Source: Chitinophagaceae bacterium
GTDB taxonomy: Bacteria; Bacteroidota; Bacteroidia; Chitinophagales; Chitinophagaceae
DNA length: 43,418 bases
NCBI GenBank assembly: GCA_947380605.1
Contig: CANCRO010000013.1
Location: forward strand, 1 to 43,418
Direction of reading: 5' to 3'
Position 1 is the stretch's first letter; each line of letters begins with the position of its first letter. This document shows, one piece after another, positions 17,657-25,192 of the stretch. The notes beneath the pieces are model-generated. The model ran no database searches. It was not told the DNA's origin and saw only the letters and a list, made by a program, of their open reading frames with translations. A program made the position numbers and the translations under genes.

Positions 17657-18136
17657 CTATAGTTTAGTTTGTGCAAAAATTTCTTTAAAATTTATAACAT
17701 CAATTCTTTTAACACCTTTTTTATCCGAAAAAATAATCCAAGAAGGATAAAATTTTTGTTTGGAAAGAATTGAATCATTAGATACTATTTGAGCAATATC
17801 TTTATGCTCACCAATTGGTTCTCCTACAGTTCGGCTAGGGGCCGACACAAAATAATTGGATTCTAAATAAAGTGTATCGAGAATAGTTCGCATTGAAAAA
17901 TTCTGTTGCCTTCCGCCCAAATAAAATGAATCAACAGCATAATTTCCCCTCATTTCAGCAGGAATAGGGACTCTAAAGATTATTCCCCTTCCAGCACCAA
18001 GGGCGGTATGATAAGCAAAAAAAGTACCCGATAAGGGAGGATCCAATTTTCGTGCTCCGCTATTATTATAGGCACAAGCCGACAATAGCAACAATGCAAA
18101 GGGTAAAAATACTCTCTTCGGAAGGGTAGAAGTCAT
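17657..18136 (-). CDS. Lipoprotein of unknown function
   Basis: A 159-residue protein with a lipoprotein signal peptide (lipobox LLSAC, Cys21). The mature part has no motif I recognise; it is of mixed beta character, with a Gly-Arg-Gly segment (GAGRGIIF) and the ending DVINFKEIFAQTKL. It is the first gene of the leftward operon, 9 bp before the T9SS protein, so it may help anchor or mature that protein, which is an inference. No promoter motif was found in the 211 bp shared with the divergent umuD. Confidence 0.65.
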   Translation of the reverse strand: MTSTLPKRVFLPFALLLLSACAYNNSGARKLDPPLSGTFFAYHTALGAGRGIIFRVPIPAEMRGNYAVDSFYLGGRQQNFSMRTILDTLYLESNYFVSAPSRTVGEPIGEHKDIAQIVSNDSILSKQKFYPSWIIFSDKKGVKRIDVINFKEIFAQTKL

Positions 18137-18302
18137 TATTTCGATTTTAATAAATTCAAAAGAATTTAAATACTTTTTAAAAATTCACTAATTCGGTTAG
18201 CTTAAAAGCATTGTTGTTAAAAATAATAATTTATCGCTTTCAAAAAAAATATAATCTATGTATAATTATTTTTCTTTGTGCTAAAAGATTCCAAAGAAAA
18301 AG

Positions 18303-18331
18303 TTGGGAGACAACAAAAATACTGTAATTTG
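18303..18331 (+). promoter_or_regulatory. Probable umuDC promoter
   Basis: TTG (18303-18305), a 19 bp spacer and TAATTTG (18325-18331) resemble the Bacteroidota -33/-7 promoter, though the -7 box is one T short of TAnnTTTG. The predicted leader would be only about 10 nt. The -7 box overlaps the left arm of the inverted repeat at 18327-18349, which suits direct repression. Confidence 0.45.
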
Positions 18332-18349
18332 CTAAAAATATTAGCAAAT
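18327..18349. promoter_or_regulatory. Inverted repeat over the umuD start: candidate SOS operator
   Basis: ATTTGCTAA (18327-18335), a 5 bp spacer AAATA, and TTAGCAAAT (18341-18349) form perfect 9 bp arms. The site spans the likely -7 box and the first two bases of the umuD ATG. No second copy of the two-armed site was seen by eye in the window. The position fits a LexA-like or self-regulating repressor site. The binding protein is unknown. Confidence 0.5.
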
Positions 18350-18782
18350 GACTAAACTGCATGAGATTAAGCTTATTCAATCAGAGGAGGGAAGTCCCAT
18401 ATTCCTAAGACATTTTCCAGGATATGTACAAGCGGGATTTCCATCACCTGCAGCAGATTACCTAGAGGAGATCATCGACCTAGAGCATCTTTTAAGACCC
18501 AACCCTTTATCCACCTTCATTGTACGCAATATCGGCGATTCAATGATTGATGCGCATATACTTCCCAACTCACTACTAATCGTTGATAAGTCGGTAGTGC
18601 CTTCCAATAATAAAATAGTAGTAGCGGTAGTCAATGGTGAGTTTTTGCTTAAATATTTTATCAAAAACAGTAGCGGAATACGTTTGTTACCCGCCAATAA
18701 AAAGTACCCACCCATCCCCATTACCGAGGGAATGGATTTCAGTATCTGGGGAACCGTAACCAAAATTATTCTTAGCGTATAA
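18348..18782 (+). CDS. umuD: UmuD-type autoproteolytic polymerase V subunit
   Basis: A 144-residue S24-family protein. In the SOS response RecA filaments trigger self-cleavage, and the product joins UmuC to form the translesion polymerase. The cleavage site is probably Ala29-Gly30 (YVQAGFPSPA). The catalytic dyad is Ser65 in GDSM and Lys102 in FLLKYF. There is no DNA-binding domain, so this is UmuD and not LexA. The length is close to E. coli UmuD (139). The ATG at 18348 has no visible Shine-Dalgarno; it was chosen because it gives the family-length N-terminus. umuC follows after 3 bp. An inverted repeat covers the start and probably controls the operon. Confidence 0.92.
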   Translation: MTKLHEIKLIQSEEGSPIFLRHFPGYVQAGFPSPAADYLEEIIDLEHLLRPNPLSTFIVRNIGDSMIDAHILPNSLLIVDKSVVPSNNKIVVAVVNGEFLLKYFIKNSSGIRLLPANKKYPPIPITEGMDFSIWGTVTKIILSV

Positions 18783-18785
18783 GCG

Positions 18786-20054
18786 ATGATTGCACTGGTA
18801 GATTGTAATAATTTTTATGTTTCCTGCGAGCGACTTTTCAATCCAAAGCTCGAGGGTAAACCCGTTATCGTACTGTCTAATAATGATGGTTGTGCGGTGG
18901 CCAGAAGTGAGGAAGCAAAAGCGATTGGTATTAAAATGGGTACTCCATTATTTATGATCGAAGCCTTAGTTAAACAACATAAGGTAGCCGTATTTAGTTC
19001 CAACTATACGCTTTACGGAGATTTGAGTAGCCGCGTAATGGCTACACTAACCAAATTTTCCCCGCAATTAGAAGTATACTCCATTGATGAAGCTTTTTTG
19101 GACATGACTGATATGAAAATGATGGACCTTTTAAAAATAGGCATCAACATTCGTGAAAAAGTAAAGCAAGATATTGGCATTCCGGTTTGCGTTGGAATTG
19201 CACCTACTAAGACACTAGCAAAAATGGCGAATCGCTATGCCAAAAAAAAGTTGCGCAATATCGGTGTTTACTACGCATGCAACGATTCAATGATGGATGA
19301 AATGCTTCGCTATACCGAAGTAGCAGATATCTGGGGAGTGGGCAGAAAATATGCCTCTTTCCTGAATAGCAATGGATTTAAAACCGCCTATGATTTGAAG
19401 CAAGCTCCTGATGAATGGATAAGAAAAAATATGACAGTGCAGGGAGAGCGACTATTGAACGAGTTAAGAGGCATTCCATCGAAAGAATGGGAGTTTGATC
19501 CAAAAAGAAAAAAAAATATTTGTACCTCCAGATCATTTGGAAAATTACTCACCGATAAACGTACCATTCTAGAAGCAGTCAGTAACCATACTGCCTCCTG
19601 CGCCCTAAAATTGCGTAAGGAGAAAAGTTGTGCCAGCGCCATACTTGTATTCATCCATACCAATCCACATAAACCAACTGAACCTCAGTATAGCCGAAGC
19701 GTTACAGTGCAAATAGAAACTGCCACCAATGACACTTCTATACTAATCAAGCATGCGACAATGGGATTAGATATTATTTTTAAGACCGGTTATCGATATA
19801 TGAAATGCGGTGTAATTGTATTAGATATAGTTCCCGATAATGAGGTACAGCTCAGTCTTTTTATGGGTGCCTCAGATGGCAGAAAAAAAAAGATCTTACA
19901 AGCACTGGATCAGGTAAATAAAAGTTTTGGAAAAGATACGTTACGTTTTGCTGTGCAAGGATACCAAAAAGAATACCGATTAAAATCAGCACATTTATCC
20001 AAACATTATACTACTGACATTAATGAAGTATTGGAAATTGGCAAGGTGGGCTAA
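18786..20054 (+). CDS. umuC: Y-family translesion DNA polymerase V catalytic subunit
   Basis: A 422-residue Y-family polymerase that copies past damaged bases with low fidelity. Catalytic acidic residues can be seen: D6 in [14 protein letters not shown], and D101-E102 in [10 protein letters not shown]. The palm, fingers and thumb segments and the helix-hairpin-helix region ([16 protein letters not shown]) are followed by the little-finger domain and the UmuC C-terminal tail. Length equals that of E. coli UmuC (422). Expected to work with cleaved UmuD encoded 3 bp upstream. The SRAP gene 98 bp downstream probably belongs to the same damage response. Confidence 0.95.
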   Translation: MIALVDCNNFYVSCERLFNPKLEGKPVIVLSNNDGCAVARSEEAKAIGIKMGTPLFMIEALVKQHKVAVFSSNYTLYGDLSSRVMATLTKFSPQLEVYSIDEAFLDMTDMKMMDLLKIGINIREKVKQDIGIPVCVGIAPTKTLAKMANRYAKKKLRNIGVYYACNDSMMDEMLRYTEVADIWGVGRKYASFLNSNGFKTAYDLKQAPDEWIRKNMTVQGERLLNELRGIPSKEWEFDPKRKKNICTSRSFGKLLTDKRTILEAVSNHTASCALKLRKEKSCASAILVFIHTNPHKPTEPQYSRSVTVQIETATNDTSILIKHATMGLDIIFKTGYRYMKCGVIVLDIVPDNEVQLSLFMGASDGRKKKILQALDQVNKSFGKDTLRFAVQGYQKEYRLKSAHLSKHYTTDINEVLEIGKVG

Positions 20055-20131
20055 AGTGAATGGGCAATATTTTAAATAAATATCATAGACAAAATTCAAT
20101 GAAAAAATTTAACTTTATAAACTAAAAATTT

Positions 20132-20149
20132 CACCATTCACCATTCACC
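20132..20149 (+). repeat. Short tandem CACCATT repeat before the SRAP gene
   Basis: CACCATT is present twice in tandem plus a partial CACC, ending 3 bp before the SRAP ATG. The reverse complement of its core (GTGAATGG, 20056-20063) lies just after the umuC stop, so an RNA stem enclosing about 70 nt could form across the umuC-SRAP gap. Confidence 0.5.
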
Positions 20150-20152
20150 AAA

Positions 20153-20935
20153 ATGTGTTACGACATTTCCTTAATCACTCCACTTACTGCATTAGCTAGT
20201 AATTTTCCAGGAATAATAATGGATGATGAGATTTCGATGGACACTGAAAAAAGTATTCATCTCATAGGACATAGTTATGGTGAGCATCCCATTGTATTTA
20301 AAAATCGAGAAGATCTTCAATTGCACTGCCGATTAATGGAGTGGGGATGTATTCCATTTTACATAAAAGACGAAGCAAGTTTTTTGAAGCAACGTACCTT
20401 TATGCTCAACGCTAGAAGTGAAAGAATATTGGAAGACAAAAATAGCTATTGGCATAAAATTCGTAATCGGCGTTGCCTAGTGCCCATTGATGGATTTTAC
20501 GAGCATCGTAAGGTGCAAGGATTCAAAAATAAAATCCCTTATTACATTACGGTTAAAAAACAACCCCTCTTTTTTTTACCAGGACTGTATTCGGTAGTAG
20601 AATTGCCAGATAAACAAACAGGAGAGCTGCTTCGACGATTTACATTCACTATCATTACTCGTGCAGCCAATAGCCTAATGCAACAGATACACAATGATGG
20701 AGACAACAAGGGAAGAATGCCATTATTACTACCTTTTGACACAGCAAAAAAATGGATGAAAGAAGAATTAACACAAGAAGCGTATCAGGAAATAATAAAC
20801 TTTGAAATGAATCAGGAGGAACTCAATTATAACACTGTGTTCAGCATAAGAACCAATAAAATTAGACCAGATGGAAAGCGAAAAAACGAGCCTTATCAAT
20901 GGGAAGGATTAGAAAAATTTCCACTCATCCAATAA
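20153..20935 (+). CDS. SRAP (YedK/HMCES-type) abasic-site protein
   Basis: A 260-residue SRAP domain protein. The family forms a covalent thiazolidine link between Cys2 and abasic sites in single-stranded DNA, shielding them from error-prone processing. The required Cys2 is present (MCYD), as are the probable active-site Asn86 in LNARSER, Glu117 in IDGFYEH and His180 in MQQIHNDGD before RMPLLL. The family segment CLVPIDGFYEH is intact. It lies 98 bp after umuC on the same strand, which links abasic-site protection with translesion synthesis. Compared with the usual IH-RMP spacing there is a short insertion (NDGDNKG). Confidence 0.92.
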   Translation: MCYDISLITPLTALASNFPGIIMDDEISMDTEKSIHLIGHSYGEHPIVFKNREDLQLHCRLMEWGCIPFYIKDEASFLKQRTFMLNARSERILEDKNSYWHKIRNRRCLVPIDGFYEHRKVQGFKNKIPYYITVKKQPLFFLPGLYSVVELPDKQTGELLRRFTFTIITRAANSLMQQIHNDGDNKGRMPLLLPFDTAKKWMKEELTQEAYQEIINFEMNQEELNYNTVFSIRTNKIRPDGKRKNEPYQWEGLEKFPLIQ

Positions 20936-21121
20936 GTTACAGTGACCAACAAGCTTGTATAAAAAAGTGATGTGAATGTTATTATCAAATTTATTCATTA
21001 AACAATATCACCATGAATCCAATTCTTAAAATAATTTCAATAGGTTATTTGGCTTTATTTAAAAAAGAGTGTATGTTTAATTAATAAGCAAATTTTAACT
21101 CATTGGTCAATCTCAAATAAT

Positions 21122-22012
21122 ATGAAAAATAATTTATCTAGACGTCACTTTATTCAAAATGGAATTGGTGCAAGTCTTGCACTTACTTCAATAGGTAATT
21201 TGCCCGACTTTTCGTCGATAAAACCCAAGGGCATGAGACTAGGATTAGTTACTTATCAATGGGGAAGAGACTGGGACTTGCCTACATTGATTGCTAATTG
21301 CGAAGCAACAGGATATCACGGAGTTGAATTAAGAGTGCAACATGCACATAAAGTAGAAAGTAATTTAACAGCCATTCAAAGAAAAGAAGTTAAAAAAAGA
21401 TTCAATGATAGTAGTGTTCAATGTATAGGTTATGGATCTAATTTTGAATATCATAGTCCCGACCCAGTAATACTTAAGAAAAATATTGATGAGACAAAAG
21501 AATACATAAAACTGTGTAAAGATATTGGTGCTACTGGTATTAAGATAAAACCAAATTATCTTCCACCAGAAGTATCCAAAGAAAAAACAATTACTCAAAT
21601 TGCCCAATCTTTCAATGAGTGTGGAAAATTTGCACAAGATTATGGTCAGTTAGTCAGAGTGGAAGTGCATGGTAATCTTACACAAGAAATTCCAAATATG
21701 AAGGCAATATTTGATCAGGTTACAGAACCCAATGTGAAAATTTGTTGGAATTGTAATGAACAAGATTTGTTACCCCCAGGGCTTGAACCTAATTTTAATA
21801 GTGTAAAGAAATGGTTTGGCGATACCGTTCATATTCGTGAGCTAAATGATGGAAGCTATCCCTACCAACAACTTTTTGATTTGTTTACACAGAGTGGTTA
21901 TAAAGAATGGATCCTACTAGAAGCAAGAACCGAACCAGCAGATAGGGTAGCTGCAATGAAAGAACAATTAGAATGGTTTAATAAAATGAAAGCCAACGCT
22001 AAAAAGAAATAA
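21122..22012 (+). CDS. Tat-exported sugar phosphate isomerase/epimerase-like protein
   Basis: A 296-residue TIM-barrel protein of the xylose isomerase-like family (COG1082). It starts with a Tat signal (LSRRHFIQNG, 5-14), so it is exported folded. The barrel segments LGLVTYQWGRDW, GYHGVELR, KIKPNYLPP, VEVHGN, VKICWNCN and HIRELND contain acidic and His residues in positions used by the family for divalent metal. Exported members are common in Bacteroidota and often occur with Gfo/Idh proteins like those at 3990-6387, but here they are 15 kb apart. The substrate is unknown. The gene stands alone, 186 bp after the SRAP gene and convergent with the DUF3570 operon. Confidence 0.8.
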   Translation: MKNNLSRRHFIQNGIGASLALTSIGNLPDFSSIKPKGMRLGLVTYQWGRDWDLPTLIANCEATGYHGVELRVQHAHKVESNLTAIQRKEVKKRFNDSSVQCIGYGSNFEYHSPDPVILKKNIDETKEYIKLCKDIGATGIKIKPNYLPPEVSKEKTITQIAQSFNECGKFAQDYGQLVRVEVHGNLTQEIPNMKAIFDQVTEPNVKICWNCNEQDLLPPGLEPNFNSVKKWFGDTVHIRELNDGSYPYQQLFDLFTQSGYKEWILLEARTEPADRVAAMKEQLEWFNKMKANAKKK

Positions 22013-22071
22013 CATTCTAATTAAATCGTTAATTCGTTCGCCCGATTTCGATAAAATATTTCAACAGTCAA

Positions 22072-23370
22072 TTATTTAAATTGAAAGGCAAACGAAATAA
22101 TATTCGAAGTCAGTTCGGTAGATTGGCTATAATGTCCATATCGAATATCTAGAGAACTCAGATTAGAATTCCAAATACCACCTGGTGGTGCAATATGAAC
22201 ACCCACTCCATAATACTGACTACTAAAGGCTGAATAAGCATAATTACTAGTATAGTACGCATCCTTAGTAGTATGTCCTTGGCAAGGTTGAAAATACTTG
22301 GCTGCAGTTTGAGTATAGGCTCTAAAAAAAGGTGACACTGAAAAGAAAGGAGTTAGTTTAACAGGTATTTCTAAACTGGCAGTTTGTGCTTTAATTCCCC
22401 AATTATCGGTAAAATATCTGTAGTAAGTACGAATAATAATATTGTCTCCCATAAAATAATTTAATCTAAAACCAATAGGAATTTTATATCTCTGGGAAGG
22501 TAATTTTTCAACGTGATCACTTGAATCAGCAAAATAAACTCTGTGAAAGGGGAGAGACAAATAGCCATTTTGAGCCACCCAATCTACTAATACACTTGCT
22601 TGCAAATTTTTATTAATTATTTGAGAATACACTAAAGATGCTGTGTGCGTATTTCTAGGCGAGGTGGGGATTTCACCAGATGAAACAACGTAACTACCTC
22701 CACCACTAGTAGAAGTAGATCTTCTTCCACTAGCAGTAGTTACTACATTGACTACTGAAGGGCCATTATTAATTACGACAGGAGCAGGTATCAATTCTGA
22801 AGGATAAATCAATTTTACTTGATCAAAATAGCTACTCACTTTTGTACTTAACTCTCCACCACTACCTATTTTATGAGAATAGTTTGCATCTATAGCAAAA
22901 GAATGATAATTATATTCAGTAGAATAGTAGGCGCCCAATCCAAAAGTGGTTCCTTTCGTATTTTCAACAGAATAGTTAATAGAAGGATAAACCCTTGTTC
23001 CACCCGTTTTAGAAGCACCCGTTTTACTAACGTATGCTGAAGAAGCTGAACTATGGTGATCAATTCCCATACTCATGTTGAAAGTATACTTTTTTCCATC
23101 AAGGTCTGTACCAGCAAATTTCAATTCTAATCCATTGGATAAATCTGTAACTGCTTCTGTTCCTACACCACCAGTTACAGCTGAATGATTTCCCTGTTGG
23201 CCGTAATAACTTGACACAATATTTATTTCATCTAATTTAAGAGGTTTGGTAGTATAGGTAGAATTTTCTTCAACAGCAGAGGTAGTTATACTATCTTTCT
23301 TTACAGACTGTGAAAAGCTACTCAATAATAATATATATAGACCGATAACGGTTAAGCATAGTTTTTTCAT
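22072..23370 (-). CDS. DUF3570 outer-membrane-type protein
   Basis: A 432-residue protein with a signal peptide (about 1-20) and a long series of alternating aromatic/polar strands ending in a phenylalanine-containing strand (IISFAFQFK). This is consistent with an outer-membrane beta-barrel. It matches the DUF3570 family by pattern and by context, being last in a thioredoxin-ApbE-DUF4266-DUF3570 operon. A conserved-looking segment SSASSAYVSKTGAS (residues 107-120) lies near the N-terminus. The TGAS in it resembles the [S/T]GA[S/T] sequence that ApbE enzymes modify with FMN, but the usual upstream Asp is absent. Function is unknown. Confidence 0.85.
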   Translation of the reverse strand: MKKLCLTVIGLYILLLSSFSQSVKKDSITTSAVEENSTYTTKPLKLDEINIVSSYYGQQGNHSAVTGGVGTEAVTDLSNGLELKFAGTDLDGKKYTFNMSMGIDHHSSASSAYVSKTGASKTGGTRVYPSINYSVENTKGTTFGLGAYYSTEYNYHSFAIDANYSHKIGSGGELSTKVSSYFDQVKLIYPSELIPAPVVINNGPSVVNVVTTASGRRSTSTSGGGSYVVSSGEIPTSPRNTHTASLVYSQIINKNLQASVLVDWVAQNGYLSLPFHRVYFADSSDHVEKLPSQRYKIPIGFRLNYFMGDNIIIRTYYRYFTDNWGIKAQTASLEIPVKLTPFFSVSPFFRAYTQTAAKYFQPCQGHTTKDAYYTSNYAYSAFSSQYYGVGVHIAPPGGIWNSNLSSLDIRYGHYSQSTELTSNIISFAFQFK

Positions 23371-23386
23371 GAACAGATTTTATTAA

Positions 23387-23611
23387 TTAATTACATCCAC
23401 AGCCTCCACCAGTTTTACCTCCATTAGCCCCTGAAGCACCTTCACGGTAGGACTGAAAATTTAATTCACTCTTCTCGATTTTTCGAATAGAGAGTCCCAT
23501 CTCAGCATCATTTAACTTACTTCTTTGAAAAGCTTTAACGGTGGTGCAAGAACTGACAGCAATAGCAAAAAAGAATGCTATGAATGCAATCCATAAAAAA
23601 TGATTTCTCAT
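23387..23611 (-). CDS. DUF4266 small lipoprotein with Gly/Cys-rich tail
   Basis: A 74-residue protein with a lipoprotein signal (lipobox VSSC, Cys22). A short helical part (DAEMGLSIRKIEKSELNFQ) follows, and the tail ends GGKTGGGCGCN. The two terminal cysteines are the most striking part and could bind metal, form a disulfide with the operon's thioredoxin, or carry a modification. It lies between apbE and the DUF3570 gene with gaps of 12 and 16 bp, so co-transcription is likely. No biochemical role for the family is known to me. Confidence 0.85.
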   Translation of the reverse strand: MRNHFLWIAFIAFFFAIAVSSCTTVKAFQRSKLNDAEMGLSIRKIEKSELNFQSYREGASGANGGKTGGGCGCN

Positions 23612-23623
23612 AATTGGTTGTTT

Positions 23624-24553
23624 TTAATTAAAACGAATATTAGTAGAATGATGTATTTTATCGTAATCATCGATGATGACTGCCTCAATATCTTTCATTT
23701 GATTAATCATATGTAAGCCAGCTTTAACACCCATAATCGTCACTGGTGTCGCCATCGCATCAGCAATTTCAGCATTTTTTGTGATTATTGTTACACTTTT
23801 TATCCCCGTTACTGGTAATCCCGTCCTAGGATCAATAGTATGGGAATACTTTTTGCCATCAATCAGTATAAACTTCTCATAATTTCCAGAGGTGGCTACT
23901 GCCAAACCTGATATCTTTAAAAATGAAAACACCTCGCCTAAAACATTTGGATTAGCAATCCCAACGGTCCATTCTTCACCACTAGGTTGTAAACCCCATG
24001 TAGTAAGGTCACCAGAAGCATTTACAATTCCACTGGTGATACCTAGCTCCTGCATAATATTTTTGGCCATTTCTGCAGCATACCCTTTTCCAATTCCTCC
24101 AAAACCTATTCTCATTCCTTTTTCACTTAAAAAGACAGTTGACTGCGCTCTATCTAAAACAATATTTCGGTAATTGATTAAGCGAACCATTTCTTTTGCA
24201 GTTTCTTTGTCTGGCAAAGACTTCATTTGAGTATCAAAATTCCAAAGACCTTTATCAATAGAACCATAAGTAATATCAAAGGCACCTTGAGTGATGGAGG
24301 AAATCCTTATCGACCTTTCAATTAAATTAAATATCTCTTCACTTACTTTTACTGGCTTAATTCCTGCATTGCGATTGATTAAATTCGTTTCACTACTATC
24401 ATGAAAAGTAGTCAATAGTTTTTCAATCCGTTTAATTTCTTCAATACCTGCATGGATAGAACGATTCGCACTTTGTTCATCATCAGCTACTGCACTAATT
24501 TCAAACTGATTACCCATCAATAAGGTAGCCACCTTGACTATTTTATTTTTCAT
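23624..24553 (-). CDS. apbE: FAD:protein FMN transferase without signal peptide
   Basis: A 309-residue ApbE-family enzyme that transfers FMN from FAD to a Ser or Thr of a target protein. Family motifs are present: GGIGKGYAAE, NASGDLTTWG, HTIDPRTGLP and IADAMATP with the metal-binding residues. ApbE proteins of Gram-negatives are usually periplasmic lipoproteins. This one begins MKNKIVKVATLLMGNQFE with no hydrophobic segment, and a stop codon at 24575-24577 in the same frame rules out a longer start. It therefore seems cytoplasmic, although its three operon partners are exported. The target may be DUF3570 or DUF4266 or a protein encoded elsewhere. Confidence 0.92.
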   Translation of the reverse strand: MKNKIVKVATLLMGNQFEISAVADDEQSANRSIHAGIEEIKRIEKLLTTFHDSSETNLINRNAGIKPVKVSEEIFNLIERSIRISSITQGAFDITYGSIDKGLWNFDTQMKSLPDKETAKEMVRLINYRNIVLDRAQSTVFLSEKGMRIGFGGIGKGYAAEMAKNIMQELGITSGIVNASGDLTTWGLQPSGEEWTVGIANPNVLGEVFSFLKISGLAVATSGNYEKFILIDGKKYSHTIDPRTGLPVTGIKSVTIITKNAEIADAMATPVTIMGVKAGLHMINQMKDIEAVIIDDYDKIHHSTNIRFN

Positions 24554-24561
24554 CGAAGAAA

Positions 24562-25017
24562 TTATTGAGCATGATCAATAACCCATTTAATTTCATCAAC
24601 AAACTCAGTAGTGGAAACCTTAGGATATCCTTCCCATTGTTTTAAAATTTTACCATTCTCGGAGAGTAAGACGGTCAAAGGAAAAATACCTTGTGAATTA
24701 TACCTTTCAGCAATTCCATCATTTATTTTCTGTTGTGCAGCTGGTAATTGATTTTTTTTAAGACGGGGAAAATCAGCATTCACCATCACCAAACTTTTGG
24801 TGGCATAGGTCTGAAATATTTCATTTTCTAAAATTTCCTTGTGGAGTCTTATACATGGACCACACCAATCGGATCCTGAAAAATTCAATAAAATATACTT
24901 ATGTTCTTTTTGAGCTATTTTTTTAGCTTCTTCTAAATTAGCATACCATTTTATTACCGAAAAGGACATGCAAAAAAATCCTATTAAAACAAGTGTTGAT
25001 AATAATTTTATTTTCAT
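24562..25017 (-). CDS. Periplasmic thioredoxin-like protein
   Basis: A 151-residue exported thioredoxin-fold protein with a signal peptide or anchor (MKIKLLSTLVLIGFFCMSFS) and the active site WCGPC within FSGSDWCGPC. A cis-Pro region is present in GIFPLTVLLSENG. It should reduce or form disulfides in the periplasm. A longer reading from a TTG at 25041 is possible, but that codon is part of a -7-like sequence (AATATTTG) and the ATG at 25017 gives a clean signal peptide, so the latter was chosen. It is the first gene of the operon with apbE, DUF4266 and DUF3570. The Cys-rich DUF4266 tail is an obvious candidate substrate. Confidence 0.88.
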   Translation of the reverse strand: MKIKLLSTLVLIGFFCMSFSVIKWYANLEEAKKIAQKEHKYILLNFSGSDWCGPCIRLHKEILENEIFQTYATKSLVMVNADFPRLKKNQLPAAQQKINDGIAERYNSQGIFPLTVLLSENGKILKQWEGYPKVSTTEFVDEIKWVIDHAQ

Positions 25018-25192
25018 GGGTAAGTGTTTTAGAGGTATCAAATATTTAAAATAATTTGCTATTACGATTAATTGGAGAAGTATAAAAAGACTAAATTTTT
25101 ATTAACTAAAGATTAAATAATTTATTGATGAATATAAAATTACTTAATTGCTTGTTAACCTAGCGTTAAAGAGAAAAGATTGATAAGTACCT

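Noticed and set aside
21013-21084. A 23-codon ATG frame before the sugar isomerase gene
   Set aside because: It is short, without a ribosome site or recognisable leader-peptide pattern.
25018-25041. TTG start giving the thioredoxin 8 extra residues
   Set aside because: The ATG at 25017 begins a clean signal peptide, and the TTG falls in a -7-like sequence.
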